Below, in pieces: positions 1-13,180 of a stretch of 64,000 nt of DNA (position 1 is the stretch's first letter; each line of letters opens with the position of its first letter). The position numbers were made by a program, and so were the translations under genes. The DNA comes from Ureaplasma miroungigenitalium (GTDB lineage: Bacteria; Bacillota_I; Bacilli_A; Mycoplasmatales; Mycoplasmoidaceae), in contig NZ_JAOXHL010000002.1 of the NCBI RefSeq assembly GCF_025780085.1, positions 1 to 64,000 on the forward strand, written 5' to 3'. The notes beneath the pieces are model-generated. The model did no database searches. It saw only the letters and a program-made list of their open reading frames with translations, and was not told the origin of the DNA.

Positions 1-319
1 CTATGAGAACTAAGTTCTTTAAAGCATCATAGTTCTCACCAATGATTAAGGTATTCTCATTGTCTATTGTGTTAGTAAATGATCTTTTAGCATCATATTC
101 TAGAACACTCACAGCTTGCGAATCAATGCTTGGTGCTACATCAAAAACAAAACCGACATTAACACGTTGGGTTACAAATTTAAAAACGTCTAATAGTTCA
201 CTTTCATTCTCTATTTGATTAATAATCTTAATCGCTAATTTTTTCTGTTCACGGTTAAAAACCGTATCTAAAATACTATTGATTTTTTCAATGTATTGTT
301 GTTTCAACTCTTTTAACAT
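1..319 (-). CDS. Type III restriction-modification DNA methyltransferase (Mod), N-terminal part, runs off window
   Basis: Only the first ~106 codons are present; the gene continues beyond base 1. The start is the ATG at 319-317, preceded by an AGGGAG-like ribosome site. The N-terminus is a charged helical segment (MLKELKQQYIEK), and the visible end carries NTLIIGENYDALKNL, which resembles the segment that leads into the AdoMet-binding region of type III Mod methyltransferases. In that family Mod methylates adenine in an asymmetric site and supports the Res endonuclease. The catalytic DPPY motif would lie outside the window, so the call rests on this one segment and the general N-terminal look. 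A Res gene would be expected further downstream, beyond base 1. The gene diverges from the lipoprotein at 513. Confidence 0.72.
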   Translation of the reverse strand, partial: MLKELKQQYIEKINSILDTVFNREQKKLAIKIINQIENESELLDVFKFVTQRVNVGFVFDVAPSIDSQAVSVLEYDAKRSFTNTIDNENTLIIGENYDALKNLVLI

Positions 320-448
320 ATCTACTCCCTATATTTATACTCTAAATAATATTTTAATATATTAAATTTACTAAAGAATTATTTGTGACTTTTTAGTGTC
401 TTTTCGTTCGATTTATGAGTTTTAATAACGACAAAGTGGTTAATATAG

Positions 449-476
449 TTGCATTTTTTCGTTTTTTTATTAAAAT
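449..476 (+). promoter_or_regulatory. Promoter of the transglutaminase-like lipoprotein gene
   Basis: TTGCAT (449-454) and TAAAAT (471-476) are separated by 16 bases, and AGGAG follows just before the ATG at 513. It lies in the 193-base divergent spacer between the methyltransferase and the lipoprotein. Nothing else stands out in that spacer. Confidence 0.5.
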
Positions 477-512
477 ATATCAAGTGTAAATTTTATATCT
501 AGGAGAATAAAG

Positions 513-2591
513 ATGAAAAAACGATTAATTAAATTTTGATTAGCCCCCATTTTAATTGGTGCAACAGTGTTAGTAGCTGCTTGCAAAGCAACTAATACGA
601 CTAATGAAAAACCAACTGAACAACCAAAAGAATCGCCAATTGATCAGTCTAATACAAACCCTCAACCAAATGAAATTGATTCAACACAGACAGATGATAC
701 ACAACACGATTCACCATCAACTGATCAAACAAAGCCTATAGATGATCATCAAACCGACTCTAATTCGTCTGCAAAGCAAGAAGAGCATGTAGATTCAACA
801 GACAACACTAATCCTAAAAACAATGATACGAATACCCATACAAACGATCAAACCGAAACGCCCCACAATGAGGATTTAACCAGTAATGAAGATCAAGTCT
901 TAAAAAGTACTCAAAATAAATTCCTGGAAATTAAAAACAAAATGCGCCAATTTAATGCGAAGAAATTACAAATGCCATATTTTGTCTTTTTTAGCAAAAA
1001 TAATATGATGGATGGAGAAAATCAAAATCAAGGTAGTTGATTAGATGATATGCAAGCATTGATTGATGATTTAAAGGTTATAACTAAAGAAAATTATCAG
1101 TCAGATAGTTTTCACCAATTAGTTAGTATTTTCGACCGTATCGAAAAACAATTTGATGAACAAGAGGCACGTGAAAGTGCTCCCACAATAACATTTGAAA
1201 CTAAACCAACACCCCAAGAAGCACACACGGAATTATTAAGAGCCATCACTTCACTTAAAAAACAACATTTCTTTACAGAAAAGTATGACACAAATGAAAA
1301 AGCAATTAATATACAAGCCTTTTATGATGATTATACAAATTTAATTGCACACCAGTATTATAAATACCCTTACTTATCAATCGGTTCAACAGCCACTGTG
1401 ATGTTTAAAGATGTCAATGATAATTTAATGAGTTTTTCAGCTACTAATAATCAATTAAATGATCAAGCTAAACAAGCTATGATAACATATGTAAAAAATG
1501 CTTTAGATTTACTTGAAGAACACATGAGTGTTTATGAAAAAGTATTTGTCTTAACACGATACGTAACCGACCAGTTAAATTACATGAACAATTCCAATGG
1601 TTTAAACGACGCTTATCTTCGTCATGCTGGTGTTTGTAAAGAATATGTTGAACAAGCCGCTCTTTTATATTCTATGGCCAATCTAGACTTTCGCATCATT
1701 ACAGGCGAGCAACATACTTTCTTTGCCTTTAAAAACCAAGATAATCAATGATTTATAACTGATCCAACCCATTTAGACCAACGTCCAATTGATGTTGATT
1801 ATCCAATTGTATACCAAGGTAATGCTCAATTAATCGCGCAAATGAGCGAGATGTTCAAAAACCAAAGACATATTACATGAGATCCATTGATTAATGGTTT
1901 AGATTCTCAGAAATATTTATCAGACATTAATCAATCCAATATGATAGATGAGCAAACTAGTGCCCACTCATTTGTCAAACAAATTGATCCGCAAACAGAA
2001 TCCAACTACCATTACTACAATCATAAATTTTATTTAATAAAAGATCACATTTTAGCTAGTTTTAAAGCTGCAAATAAAAACGAAACACTGAATGCTTTAG
2101 TTAACCAAACATTCAATGATCAATTTACAAAAACAATAGCTGATGTTAAATTTGCTAATCTTATGGCTGGTTATAAAAACCACCTTTATGTTATTGGAAC
2201 TAAAAATCAACAAACCCAAATTTATGATATTAATTTAGATGATTATAGTGTTAATGTATTAAACACATTAATAAGCAATGAAGCAGAAGATTTAACTTAC
2301 TCATTTACTAATGATGAAATTATTTTACATATAAATAATGCACAAACCATCAAGATTAACAAACCCAATGACTACCAATTCAACGATGATGTCTACAATT
2401 TAAATAAACGCTTAAAATTAGCTTTCTTGGTCTTTGGATTATATTATGATCCTACAACACAACAAGGTGCTGAGCTATTAGTCAAATTAAATTACATTGA
2501 ACAATTAATAGCAGATGAAAACGCTAATTTAAGAGTAATCAAACAATCACTTGAAGACATTGAAGCGCAATTACAATCAACGCGGGCATAA
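513..2591 (+). CDS. Lipoprotein with transglutaminase-like (Cys-His-Asp) domain
   Basis: A 692-residue protein read through several TGA(Trp) codons. The start ATG at 513 follows AGGAG. Residues 1-23 form a lipoprotein signal peptide ending in LVAAC, followed by a long Asn/Thr/Gln/Asp-rich linker (about 25-130) with little predicted structure. The central domain shows the order expected of the transglutaminase-like superfamily: Cys375 in HAGVCKEYVEQAALLY, His401 in GEQHTFFAF and Asp417 in FITDPTHLD. Such folds act as cysteine proteases, peptide:N-glycanases or transglutaminases; the substrate cannot be told from sequence. The C-terminal part (about 450-692) has strand-rich then helical character and is unassigned. 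Probably an outer-face surface lipoprotein. Catalytic geometry is seen; enzymatic activity is inferred. Confidence 0.8.
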
Positions 2592-2623
2592 TTTAACAAA
2601 TAAATAACTATTTTAAGACAAAC

Positions 2624-2652
2624 AAAAAGATGACGCATCGTCATCTTTTTTT
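2624..2652. terminator. Bidirectional intrinsic terminator
   Basis: AAAAAGATGACG (2624-2635) and CGTCATCTTTTT (2639-2650) form a strong hairpin with a 3-base loop, flanked by A and T runs. It separates the convergent lipoprotein gene and rnhB and can serve both. Confidence 0.85.
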
Positions 2653-3271
2653 ATTTGCTCATAGGTTGTTTGACTAAACAGGCTTGCACATTTTTATATG
2701 ACATCCGGTGTACATCAGAGATAACACCGTGCTCTTTTATGGCTTGAATGTGTTTTTGGGTCACATAGCCTTTGTGTTGGTCGAAACCATAAGCAGGATA
2801 TGTGGTATGTAGATCAATCATGTAATTATCACGAATTACTTTGGCCATAATAGATGCAGCTGCAATTGAAATACTTAGATTATCACCATGAATCAAATTA
2901 ATCTGGGGGATATTTGTTTGAATCGGTTCGAAGTCGGTTAAGACTAAATCAATTTTGATTTTTTGCGCAAGAGCGATGACACAACGTTGCATCCCTATTT
3001 GACTAGCTTTTTTCGGATTTAGAGCATCGACTTCTTGAGCGCTGATGAATTCATAATGATAAAAAAGGGCATCACGTTGAATAATTGTAAATAGTTCAGC
3101 ACGTTGCTTGGGGGTGAGACGTTTTGAATCAACAATTTGTGGATGCGTATAATTTTGTGGCAAAATAACCGCGCAAACAACTAATGGTCCAGCACAACAT
3201 CCACGACCAACTTCGTCCACACCTAAAATAATGGGATGATCAGTTCAATATTGTTTTTCAAAATCAAGCAT
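2651..3271 (-). CDS. rnhB: Ribonuclease HII
   Basis: A 206-residue protein. It removes RNA from RNA-DNA hybrids, including single ribonucleotides and primers in the chromosome. The N-terminal ILGVDEVGRGCCAGPLVV carries the Asp-Glu and Gly-Arg-Gly signature of RNase HII; VDSKRLTPKQR, a conserved acidic residue in the LVLTDFE strand and AAASIMAKVIRD complete the family pattern. Length is normal for the family. The start is taken as the ATG at 3271, so that the sequence reads through one TGA (Trp) ahead of the first motif; starting at the inner ATG at 3220 would remove the first catalytic strand. It begins 6 bases after the pepF stop, the last gene of the def-parE-parC-pepF-rnhB run. Confidence 0.93.
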
Positions 3272-3277
3272 CTATAA

Positions 3278-5086
3278 CTATTTAGTTAACTCTTTAATTA
3301 ATGTTTGGTATTCATCAATTCATTCGTTAACAATGCTAATTCCTTCTGATCATGTTTTTGAATCTAATAGATCAACATTTAATAATTTGATAGTTTCTAA
3401 AGGTGATTTTGAACCACCGCTCTTCAAGAAGGCGAATAAGTAGTCAACGTTTTTATGATCTTTATAAATTCGATCTCCTGCTAATAAGGCGCAAATTTGA
3501 CCAATAGCATATTTATAAACATAGAAATTACCAGCATAGAAGTGTGGGATCCGTAAAGGAGTCACGTTAACTAGATTATAAAGCACATCTTTTTCATCAT
3601 ACATTTCTTTACCAGCATACTCATGATTTAATTGGGCGTATGTTTTTAAGATCATGTCTTCAGTAAAGGCTTCATTGTTATTAATTTTTTCGTTTGCAAT
3701 TCATTCGAAATTAGAGAAAACAATTTGCCGAGTTGTCGTCCCAATGAAACCAGAAATCATTTCATCTAAAATCAATAAACGCATCTTCTTATCATCTTTG
3801 TATTTTTGTAATAAGTAGTAGTTTAATAACACTTCGTTAATTACTGAAGCGATTTCCGCATAAAAAATCTTGTATTCGCTAAAAATTGGTTGGTTTAAAT
3901 TAGCGTACATAGAGTGCATTGAGTGTCCTAATTCGTGCACAATGGTTTGCACACTTTCGATAGAATAATCAAAGTTCATTAGGATGTAGTATTTATCAAC
4001 ACCTCTAATGCCACCGATTGAATAAGCACCTGAACGTTTTCCTTTATTCGGTAATCAAGAAACTCATTGTTCATCAAAAGCTCTTTGAACAGCTTGAATA
4101 TAATCATCACCTAAAACTTGTAAAGATTCTAGAGTCATTTTTTTCGCATCTTCTACTGAATACTCTACCCGTTTGTCATAAAGTGTCATTCGTTTATCTC
4201 AGACATCTACTTGTAGTTTTTTTAATAAGTGTTGTAAGTATGTGTCACGGGCTTGTTCATAAGCGACAATACTTGGTTTATAGGTCTTAACTTGATTATA
4301 AATGAAAGTAATCAATTGTGGATCAACTTCATCTTCGAAAGTAGCTTGGTGAATATAGTCCTTATAATTTTTAGCTTTCGCTCGTTGATTGTATGCTAAG
4401 TAATTGAAATACAGCATTTTTGTCAAGCTAGCTTTATTTTTAACATAAGCATTATGCAAGCTGAAATACGCTTGTTTACGTAAACATTCGTCTTCTGATT
4501 TTAAATATTTAAAGCAGTCAGCTTCACTATTAATTTCGTATTTTTGGTTGTTTTTATCAAAAATCGGTTCGAAAACCATATCGTTATTTGTAAAAGTACT
4601 ATAAATATCATCAAACCCTGTTGTCATTCGATCCATTAAATTAAAAAGTTGGGTACTTTTTTTATCTAATGTGTGGTTTTTATAACGTCAAATTTGTTCG
4701 TAACGAGGTGTATAAGCGCTTAATTCACCTTGCAAGTATGAACGAATTAATTGTTCGTTATCTAGCACAATTTCATTAAAATCAGCTAGAGCGTTATGTC
4801 AGTCAAATAAAAGATTGCTGACTTTTTGGTTTCATTCGTTAAAATAAGCATCAGCCACATTTGTATTTAAATGATTGTGTACATAATTGTATAATCGGTT
4901 AGTTTGTTTTTCTTGTTCATCCTCTAAGTTAATTCATTTTTTAAAATCCTCTTTTGATTTTAAAAAATTAGGATAATGATTTAGCATTTGGTTTTTTAAA
5001 TCAATGACTTGCTCATAAACCTCTTCTAAAGTATGGTTTTGTAATAAATCTTCTAGATTTCATTCATATAATTGGTTTTTATTCAT
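3278..5086 (-). CDS. pepF: Oligoendopeptidase F (M3 family zinc peptidase)
   Basis: A 602-residue cytoplasmic zinc metallopeptidase that cuts short oligopeptides, probably those brought in by the Opp system in this window. The zinc motif is visible as TIVHELGHSMHSMYAN (HELGH) near residue 375, followed by a conserved acidic region (IFYAEIASVINEVLLNYYLL) supplying the third ligand, as in M3 peptidases. Length matches PepF (about 600). Five or more TGA codons are read as Trp. The start ATG at 5086 has a clear AAAAGGAG site that overlaps the parC stop codon, implying translational coupling. rnhB follows 6 bases after its stop. Confidence 0.93.
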
Positions 5087-5098
5087 AATTGGCTCCTT

Positions 5099-7510
5099 TT
5101 ATTTTTCTTCTTGGTTGATATAAGTATTAGTGTAAATACTCTTAATTCCATAATCGTTTTTTACAAAACGATTATCGATTTCTTTATGTACATATTGTAA
5201 TTTTGTACATACTAATTCTTCGTTGTTCATCTTTAAATTAAAGATCATTGACTCATTAAATAAAACGGCGTTAGTTAAAACAATTTGTTTTTTTGTAGGA
5301 TTTAAATTAAGACCTTTTAAACCACGTTTTGAAGGGCTTAAATCCTTCACTTTAATCATTTTATTTCATTCATCATTAAACATTCATAAATATGGTGTTT
5401 GGGACGTAATTAAATGCGCAGCAATTAAATAATCATCATCACTTAAACCCATTACTTTCATACCGATAGCGTTTTTATTTGCTTGGTTAATTTCCTTAAC
5501 ATCAAAAACTAAGGCCTTGGCTTGACTTGATAAGCAAAGTACTTGTGATGCTTCATCATGCACGATTTGGGCTGCGATTAATTCATCATCATCTTGTAAT
5601 TTAATAACTTTAGTGTCTTTAATTTTATTTTTTTCGAAGTTATTAAATTCTTCGAGACTTAAAAGTTTACCTTTATTATTTTTCGTAATTAATAGTCATT
5701 GGTCAGTAAAAATCATTTGTTCATACACAAAAACAGCGATAATCTTCTCGTGTAAATTTCAGGTACAAAAATCATTTAAATGCATCCCAACATCTTTTCA
5801 TTTAAAATTATTAATCTTATTAACAGGTAAATAGATTAAACGACCCGCCGAAGTAATGAAGACTAAATGAGCGTAGTTTGATAAATATAAATGAGCAATT
5901 AAATTATCATTTTCTTTTAATCCTACATCGACATAATTATTCGTTTGAAATGATTTTGAACTAATAGCTTTAATATACCCATTAGCGGAGATTGTCACAT
6001 GTAAATCAGTTTCTTCAAGCATTTGCATTTCATCAATCTTAATGTTGCAGTCTTCGACCATCAAACTTGATTTGCGTTTATAGCCAAAGGTTTTTTTGTA
6101 TTCTTGATATAAGCTGACAAGATAATCGTTCATAATCTGTGGATTTTCTAAACGATTCATTAATAGCGTTTGTTGAGCTAATAAGTTATTATATTCTTCT
6201 TGCAATGATAATAAATCTGTTTGTGTTAAACGGTATAAACGCATCATCACAATGGCTTCTGCTTGGTTTTCACTAAAAGCAAAACGTTTAATTAAATTAA
6301 TAGCCGCGTCAGTTTTATTTTTTGATGCTCGAATAATTTTAATGATTTCATCAATTACATCTAAAGCTTTAATGAGACCTAAAACGATTTCCATACGTTT
6401 ATTAATTTTATTTAAATTAAACTGGTCGACCTTAGTCAAGATTTCTAAAGAGTGTTCGATAAATGCTTGACAATATAAATCCAGATTAAAGACAATCGGT
6501 GCTCTATTATAAATCGCCACCATTTTCGTGTGGTAGGTAATTTGTAAATTTGTTTTTTTAAATAAATATGAGATCAAGTTATTTAAATCAACATCTTTTT
6601 TAACATCAATAACGATGCAAATTCCATGTGCATCAGATTCATCGCGAATTTCTAAGATACCATAAACTTGTTGATCATAAATCATTTGGTCAATACTTTT
6701 AATAATTTCAGCCTTATTTGTTTCATAAGGAATTTGTGTAATAATCAATTGATTAATTTTATTTAAATCGGTTTTTTGTTCAATCCGAGCACGTACAATA
6801 AATTTACCGATACCAGTACTTAACGCTTTTTTACATTCATCTAGTTGATAAATTAAACCACCAGTTGGGAAATCGGGTGCTGGGAGAATTTTTAACAATT
6901 GAGTTTCAGAGGCTTGTGGATGTTTGATTTTGTAAATCAAACAATCAAACACTTCATTTGGGTTGTGAGGTGGAATATTTGTTGTATAACCACTCGCAAT
7001 CCCGGTTGCACCATTGATTAATAAGTTAGGGAACAATGTTGGTAAAATAACTGGTTCTTGTTCTGAATCATCGAAGTTATAAGCAAAATTAACTGTTTTT
7101 TTGTCAAGGTGTTCAAGCATTAAATCAGCTACTTTGGCTAACCGAGTTTCAGTATACCGCATAGCAGCTGCATTATCTCCATCGATTGACCCTTTATTCC
7201 CGTGCATATCTAATAAGCAAAGGTTATTTTTTCAATCTTGACTCATGCGGACCATTGCTTCATAAATCGAAGAGTCACCATGAGGGTGGTATTTACCAAT
7301 TACTTCCCCCACAGTCCGCGCTGATTTTTTATAGGCCTGAGTTGATGTAATATTTAAATCATACATGGCATACAAAATTCGTCGTTGCACTGGTTTTAAA
7401 CCATCACGTAAATCAGGTAAAGCTCGATCTTGAATAATGTACTTGGCGTATTTTTTATAACTTTCTGATACGACTAAAGAAAGGTTTTGCGCAATAATGT
7501 TATTAGCCAT
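5099..7510 (-). CDS. parC: DNA topoisomerase IV subunit A
   Basis: An 803-residue type IIA topoisomerase subunit that cuts and rejoins DNA and, with ParE, unlinks daughter chromosomes. The N-terminal [20 protein letters not shown], the helix [15 protein letters not shown] and the catalytic Tyr region [11 protein letters not shown] are all present. The quinolone-resistance positions read Ser and Glu (GDSSIYEA), the usual susceptible state. The C-terminal domain is a degenerate beta-pinwheel without an obvious GyrA box, and the gene sits next to parE, which favours ParC over GyrA. It starts 3 bases after the parE stop, with the ribosome site GAGGAG inside the parE end. Confidence 0.93.
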
Positions 7511-7513
7511 ACC

Positions 7514-10047
<2,534 letters not shown>

Positions 10048-10085
10048 ATAAGCCTTTCTGTAATTGTAATGATGTAAATAATTTA

Positions 10086-10122
10086 ATTATATATTAAGGG
10101 AGGCAAAAACAGAAACCCTTAA
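10086..10122 (-). promoter_or_regulatory. def promoter -10 with an adjacent inverted repeat (possible operator)
   Basis: On the minus strand TATAAT lies at 10091-10086, about 40 bases before the def start. Immediately upstream is an inverted repeat, TTAAGGG (10094-10100) and CCCTTAA (10116-10122), covering where the -35 would be. No good -35 hexamer is visible. This could be an operator, or a weak hairpin with no role. Confidence 0.35.
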
Positions 10123-10291
10123 CTATATATTTTGAAATCTATTAGATATCTTAAGTGTTTTTATTTCTTCTTTGAATGAATTTTTTTATCTCGTTACTAA
10201 TTTTGACGAAAATTATTAACATTTAAGTAAATCATAATTTTTTTAGATTTAATTATTTTACTAAAAAACCATATTTTTACTTACTTTCATA

Positions 10292-10297
10292 TATAAT
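10292..10297 (+). promoter_or_regulatory. -10 element ahead of the charged hypothetical gene
   Basis: TATAAT lies 39 bases before the ATG at 10336, after a 170-base AT-rich stretch with no other clear signal. No convincing -35 box is seen. Confidence 0.4.
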
Positions 10298-10335
10298 TAA
10301 ACTATTATAAAATATCGCAAAAAAGGTTGATACTA

Positions 10336-11067
10336 ATGAATACTAAAAATGAATCTAAAATAAAAAGTCCCAGCGATTTACGAAATTTGTATAACGAAAC
10401 TAATTCCATTCGTAATCGTTTATTAAAAGTTGAATATTGTGGTTGTGAAAAAGATTTAAGTATTCTTGAACACCAAGAACATTTATTGCAAGAAGCAAAA
10501 GCAAATGATGCGCTTGCTAATCATGATGGTCGTTTTGAAAATTGTGAAACAAACATTATTACAGCAGAACACCAAACTCTAAATATCGATTTAGATATTC
10601 AAACATGTACAAATGATAGTAAACAAGTAGTTATTCAACAAGCCGAACCGATCATTAAAGAAGTTGAAAAAATTGTTTATGTTGACCGTCCGGTAGAAGT
10701 TGAAAAAATTGTTATTAAAGAAGTTGAAAAAATTGTGGAAAAAGTGGTCGAAGTTCCTAAAGAAACAATTACTTCTAAAACAGAAAACAAAGAAACAACC
10801 CCTGTTGAACCAACAACTCCCAAAACGAAAGCAAAAGGTCCTAGTCAAAAAACTGTTAAATACCGTAAGTTGAAAAATAATGGTATGTCAGAAGCTGGAT
10901 TACGAATGCTTGAATTATTAAGAGAAACAAGAAAAGACGAAGTTGAAGCTAATGAAAAATACGAAGAAGAACTACGTCGAAAAGAAAAACGTCGTGAAGA
11001 ACGTCGTTTAGCCCGTTTACAAAAAGCCCAAGAAAAAAAGGCAGCAGAAAGTAAAACAGCTGCTTAG
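10336..11067 (+). CDS. Charged hypothetical protein with VEKIV repeats
   Basis: A 243-residue protein I do not recognise. ATG at 10336 is preferred over the upstream in-frame TTG because AAAAAAGG lies 10 bases before it. No signal peptide or membrane segment is visible, so it is probably cytoplasmic. Features: a Cys-containing N-terminal third (VEYCGCEKD), a central run of VEKIV-type repeats (about residues 108-140), a Thr/Pro-rich linker, and a strongly basic, Arg/Lys/Glu-rich C-terminal helix (KRREERRLARLQKAQ). The layout suggests a scaffold or nucleic-acid-associated protein, but this is a guess. It is followed by a hairpin terminator and then asnS. Confidence 0.75.
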   Translation: MNTKNESKIKSPSDLRNLYNETNSIRNRLLKVEYCGCEKDLSILEHQEHLLQEAKANDALANHDGRFENCETNIITAEHQTLNIDLDIQTCTNDSKQVVIQQAEPIIKEVEKIVYVDRPVEVEKIVIKEVEKIVEKVVEVPKETITSKTENKETTPVEPTTPKTKAKGPSQKTVKYRKLKNNGMSEAGLRMLELLRETRKDEVEANEKYEEELRRKEKRREERRLARLQKAQEKKAAESKTAA

Positions 11068-11092
11068 TAAACAGATTCAAAGCAATTAACTT

Positions 11093-11127
11093 AAGTAAAG
11101 CAAAAGGGTTCTTTTGCTTTTACTTTT
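11093..11127 (+). terminator. Intrinsic terminator/attenuator before asnS
   Basis: AAGTAAAGCAAAA (11093-11105) pairs with TTTTGCTTTTACTT (11112-11125), with one bulged base, followed by T residues. It ends 22 bases before the asnS start, so asnS is either read through or has a promoter hidden in this hairpin region. Confidence 0.7.
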
Positions 11128-11149
11128 ATAGAAAGATGAGGAAGAAATT

Positions 11150-12511
11150 ATGATAACAAAAATTAAATCTATTCATGAAAATCCGTCGGTTTTTGCTGAT
11201 CAAAAAATCACTGTAACCGGTTGAGTGCGTTCAAACCGTGTTTCTAAAAAACTAGGTTTCTTAGTCATTAATGACGGTTCTGATTTTTCAAATATCCAAG
11301 TTGTTTATAAAGCTAACAACTTAGCTAATTTTGACGAAATTAAAGATGCTCGTATGTGAGCTGCAGTCCAAGTTGTTGGAGAATTAAAATTAACACCTTC
11401 GAAACAACAAAGCTTTGAATTAGATGCTCAGGAAATTATTTTACTAAAACAAAGTGATGAAGATTTCTTAATGAATAATAATGATTTAAGTTTAGAAACA
11501 TTACGAACAAATGCCCATTTACGGATTCGTACTAATACTTTTCATGCCATTATGAAAATTCGTTCAACATTAGCTTTTAGTATCCACCAATTCATGAACC
11601 AAAACGATTTTAACTGAGTTGCTGCACCATTATTTACGGGCAATGATGCTGAGGGTGCTGGAGAAACATTTGTACTAAAAACAAATGATAATGAAGAATT
11701 CTTTGGTAAACCCACTTTTTTAACAGTTACTGGTCAATTGCAAGCTGAAGCTTATGCTCAAGCTTTAACCAATGTATATACTTTTGGTCCAACATTCAGA
11801 GCTGAAAAATCACATACTAATCGTCATTTAGCAGAGTTCTGAATGGTCGAACCAGAAATGGCTTTTGCTGATTTAAGTCAAATGCAAGTCTTAATTGAAC
11901 AATTAGTTAAATACTGTATTCAACAAGTACTTGAACGTAATCATAAAGAGCTAAGTTTCTTAGCAGACAAAAACGATCCGGATTTAATCAAACGTCTACG
12001 GAATGTTGTGCAAAGTGATTTTATTCGTCTGGACTATAAAACAGCCATTGACATTTTACAAAAAGCACAAAATGATGGATATGTTTTTGAAAATAAAGAC
12101 ATCTTCTTTGGGATGGATTTAAATAGTGAACACGAACGTTACTTATGTGAAAAATATGTTTATGGTCCTGTTTTCTTACAAAATTACCCTAAAGAAATCA
12201 AAGCTTTCTATATGAAGTTAAATGATGATGAAAAAACAGTAGCTGCGACTGATTTACTAATTCCAGCCATTGGAGAATTAGTCGGTGGATCTCAACGGGA
12301 AGCAGACTATGATAAATTATTACAACGTTGTCATGAATTAAAATTAGATGTACCCAACTTACAATGATATTTAGATTTACGTCGATATGGTTATTATATG
12401 TCTTCAGGCTTTGGAATCGGGTTTGAACGTTTAGTAATGTATGTAACTGGGGTTGATAACATTAAAGATACAATTCCTTTCCCACGTAGCCATGGACAAA
12501 TCAACTTTTAA
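11150..12511 (+). CDS. asnS: Asparaginyl-tRNA synthetase
   Basis: A 453-residue class IIb synthetase that charges tRNA-Asn. The N-terminal OB-fold anticodon-binding domain is seen ([20 protein letters not shown]). The catalytic core has motif 2 ([26 protein letters not shown]), where the residues after FRAE favour Asn over Asp, and motif 3 ([15 protein letters not shown]), ending in the typical [12 protein letters not shown]. The ATG at 11150 has a GAGGAAG ribosome site. Length is normal (E. coli about 466). The last 20 bases overlap pgsA. Its neighbours include asnA, so asparagine synthesis and charging are grouped. Confidence 0.94.
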
Positions 12512-13142
12512 ATCACGAGTACACCGTCACTTACCAAACGCCATCACTTTCACTCGTATCTTTTTAGCTTTAATAGCTATTATTTTACTTTTAATCAACA
12601 TCTATAAACCTGATGAAGCAGGTTATGTTATTAACATTAAAAACGAATTTATGAGTTATGTTAGTGGATACCAAATCGCTGCAGCCATTATTTTTGTTTT
12701 CGCTTCTAGTACCGATTGATTAGATGGTTATTTAGCACGTAAATTCCATACTGTCACTAATTTAGGTAAAATTATTGATCCTATCGCTGATAAAATTCTT
12801 ATTAATGGTGTTGGGGTCCTCTTAGCTATTAATCATAGTCTTTTAGTTTACTTATTAGTTATTAACCTATTACGTGATATCTTATTAGATGCTGTAAGGA
12901 TTTACGCTGCATCAAAAAACTTTATTATTCATGCCAGCATTTTTGGCAAAATAAAAACGTTTTTATTAATTGCTGGTTTTACTCTTGTGTTCTTTACTTT
13001 AGGTCACATATCAAATAGTCAACACTGATTTGTTTACGTAATGAATCTGTTAAACTTCATTGCTGTTTTCTTTAGCGTTTATAGCGCGATTGTTTATCTA
13101 ATCAATTTTAAAAAAGCCAATAAACGTTCACGTATAAATTAG
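12492..13142 (+). CDS. pgsA: CDP-diacylglycerol-glycerol-3-phosphate 3-phosphatidyltransferase
   Basis: A 216-residue membrane enzyme that makes phosphatidylglycerol phosphate from CDP-diacylglycerol and glycerol-3-phosphate. The CDP-alcohol phosphatidyltransferase signature [11 protein letters not shown]...[10 protein letters not shown] is complete (D-x2-D-G-x2-A-R-x8-G-x3-D-x3-D), with one of its residues, Trp, encoded by TGA. About five or six hydrophobic segments are seen. The start is taken as the ATG at 12492, within the end of asnS, since it directly precedes a typical basic N-terminus leading to [10 protein letters not shown]. Confidence 0.92.
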
Positions 13143-13168
13143 CTGCAAGGCTAATTTATCTTTTTTTA
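13134..13168 (+). terminator. Terminator/attenuator overlapping the pgsA stop
   Basis: ATAAATTAGC (13134-13143) and GCTAATTTAT (13150-13159) form a perfect 10-bp stem with a 6-base loop, then a T run to 13167. The asnA ribosome site follows at once, so this is a candidate control point for asnA-gapN. Confidence 0.72.
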
Positions 13169-13180
13169 TGAGAGGTGTTT

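Noticed and set aside
4018-4290. 90-residue plus-strand ORF
   Set aside because: Antisense to pepF, which reads continuously through the region with its zinc motif close by.
10591-10848. Phe/Asn-rich minus-strand ORF
   Set aside because: A shadow of the VEKIV repeats on the opposite strand; its composition is an artefact of GAA/AAA codons.
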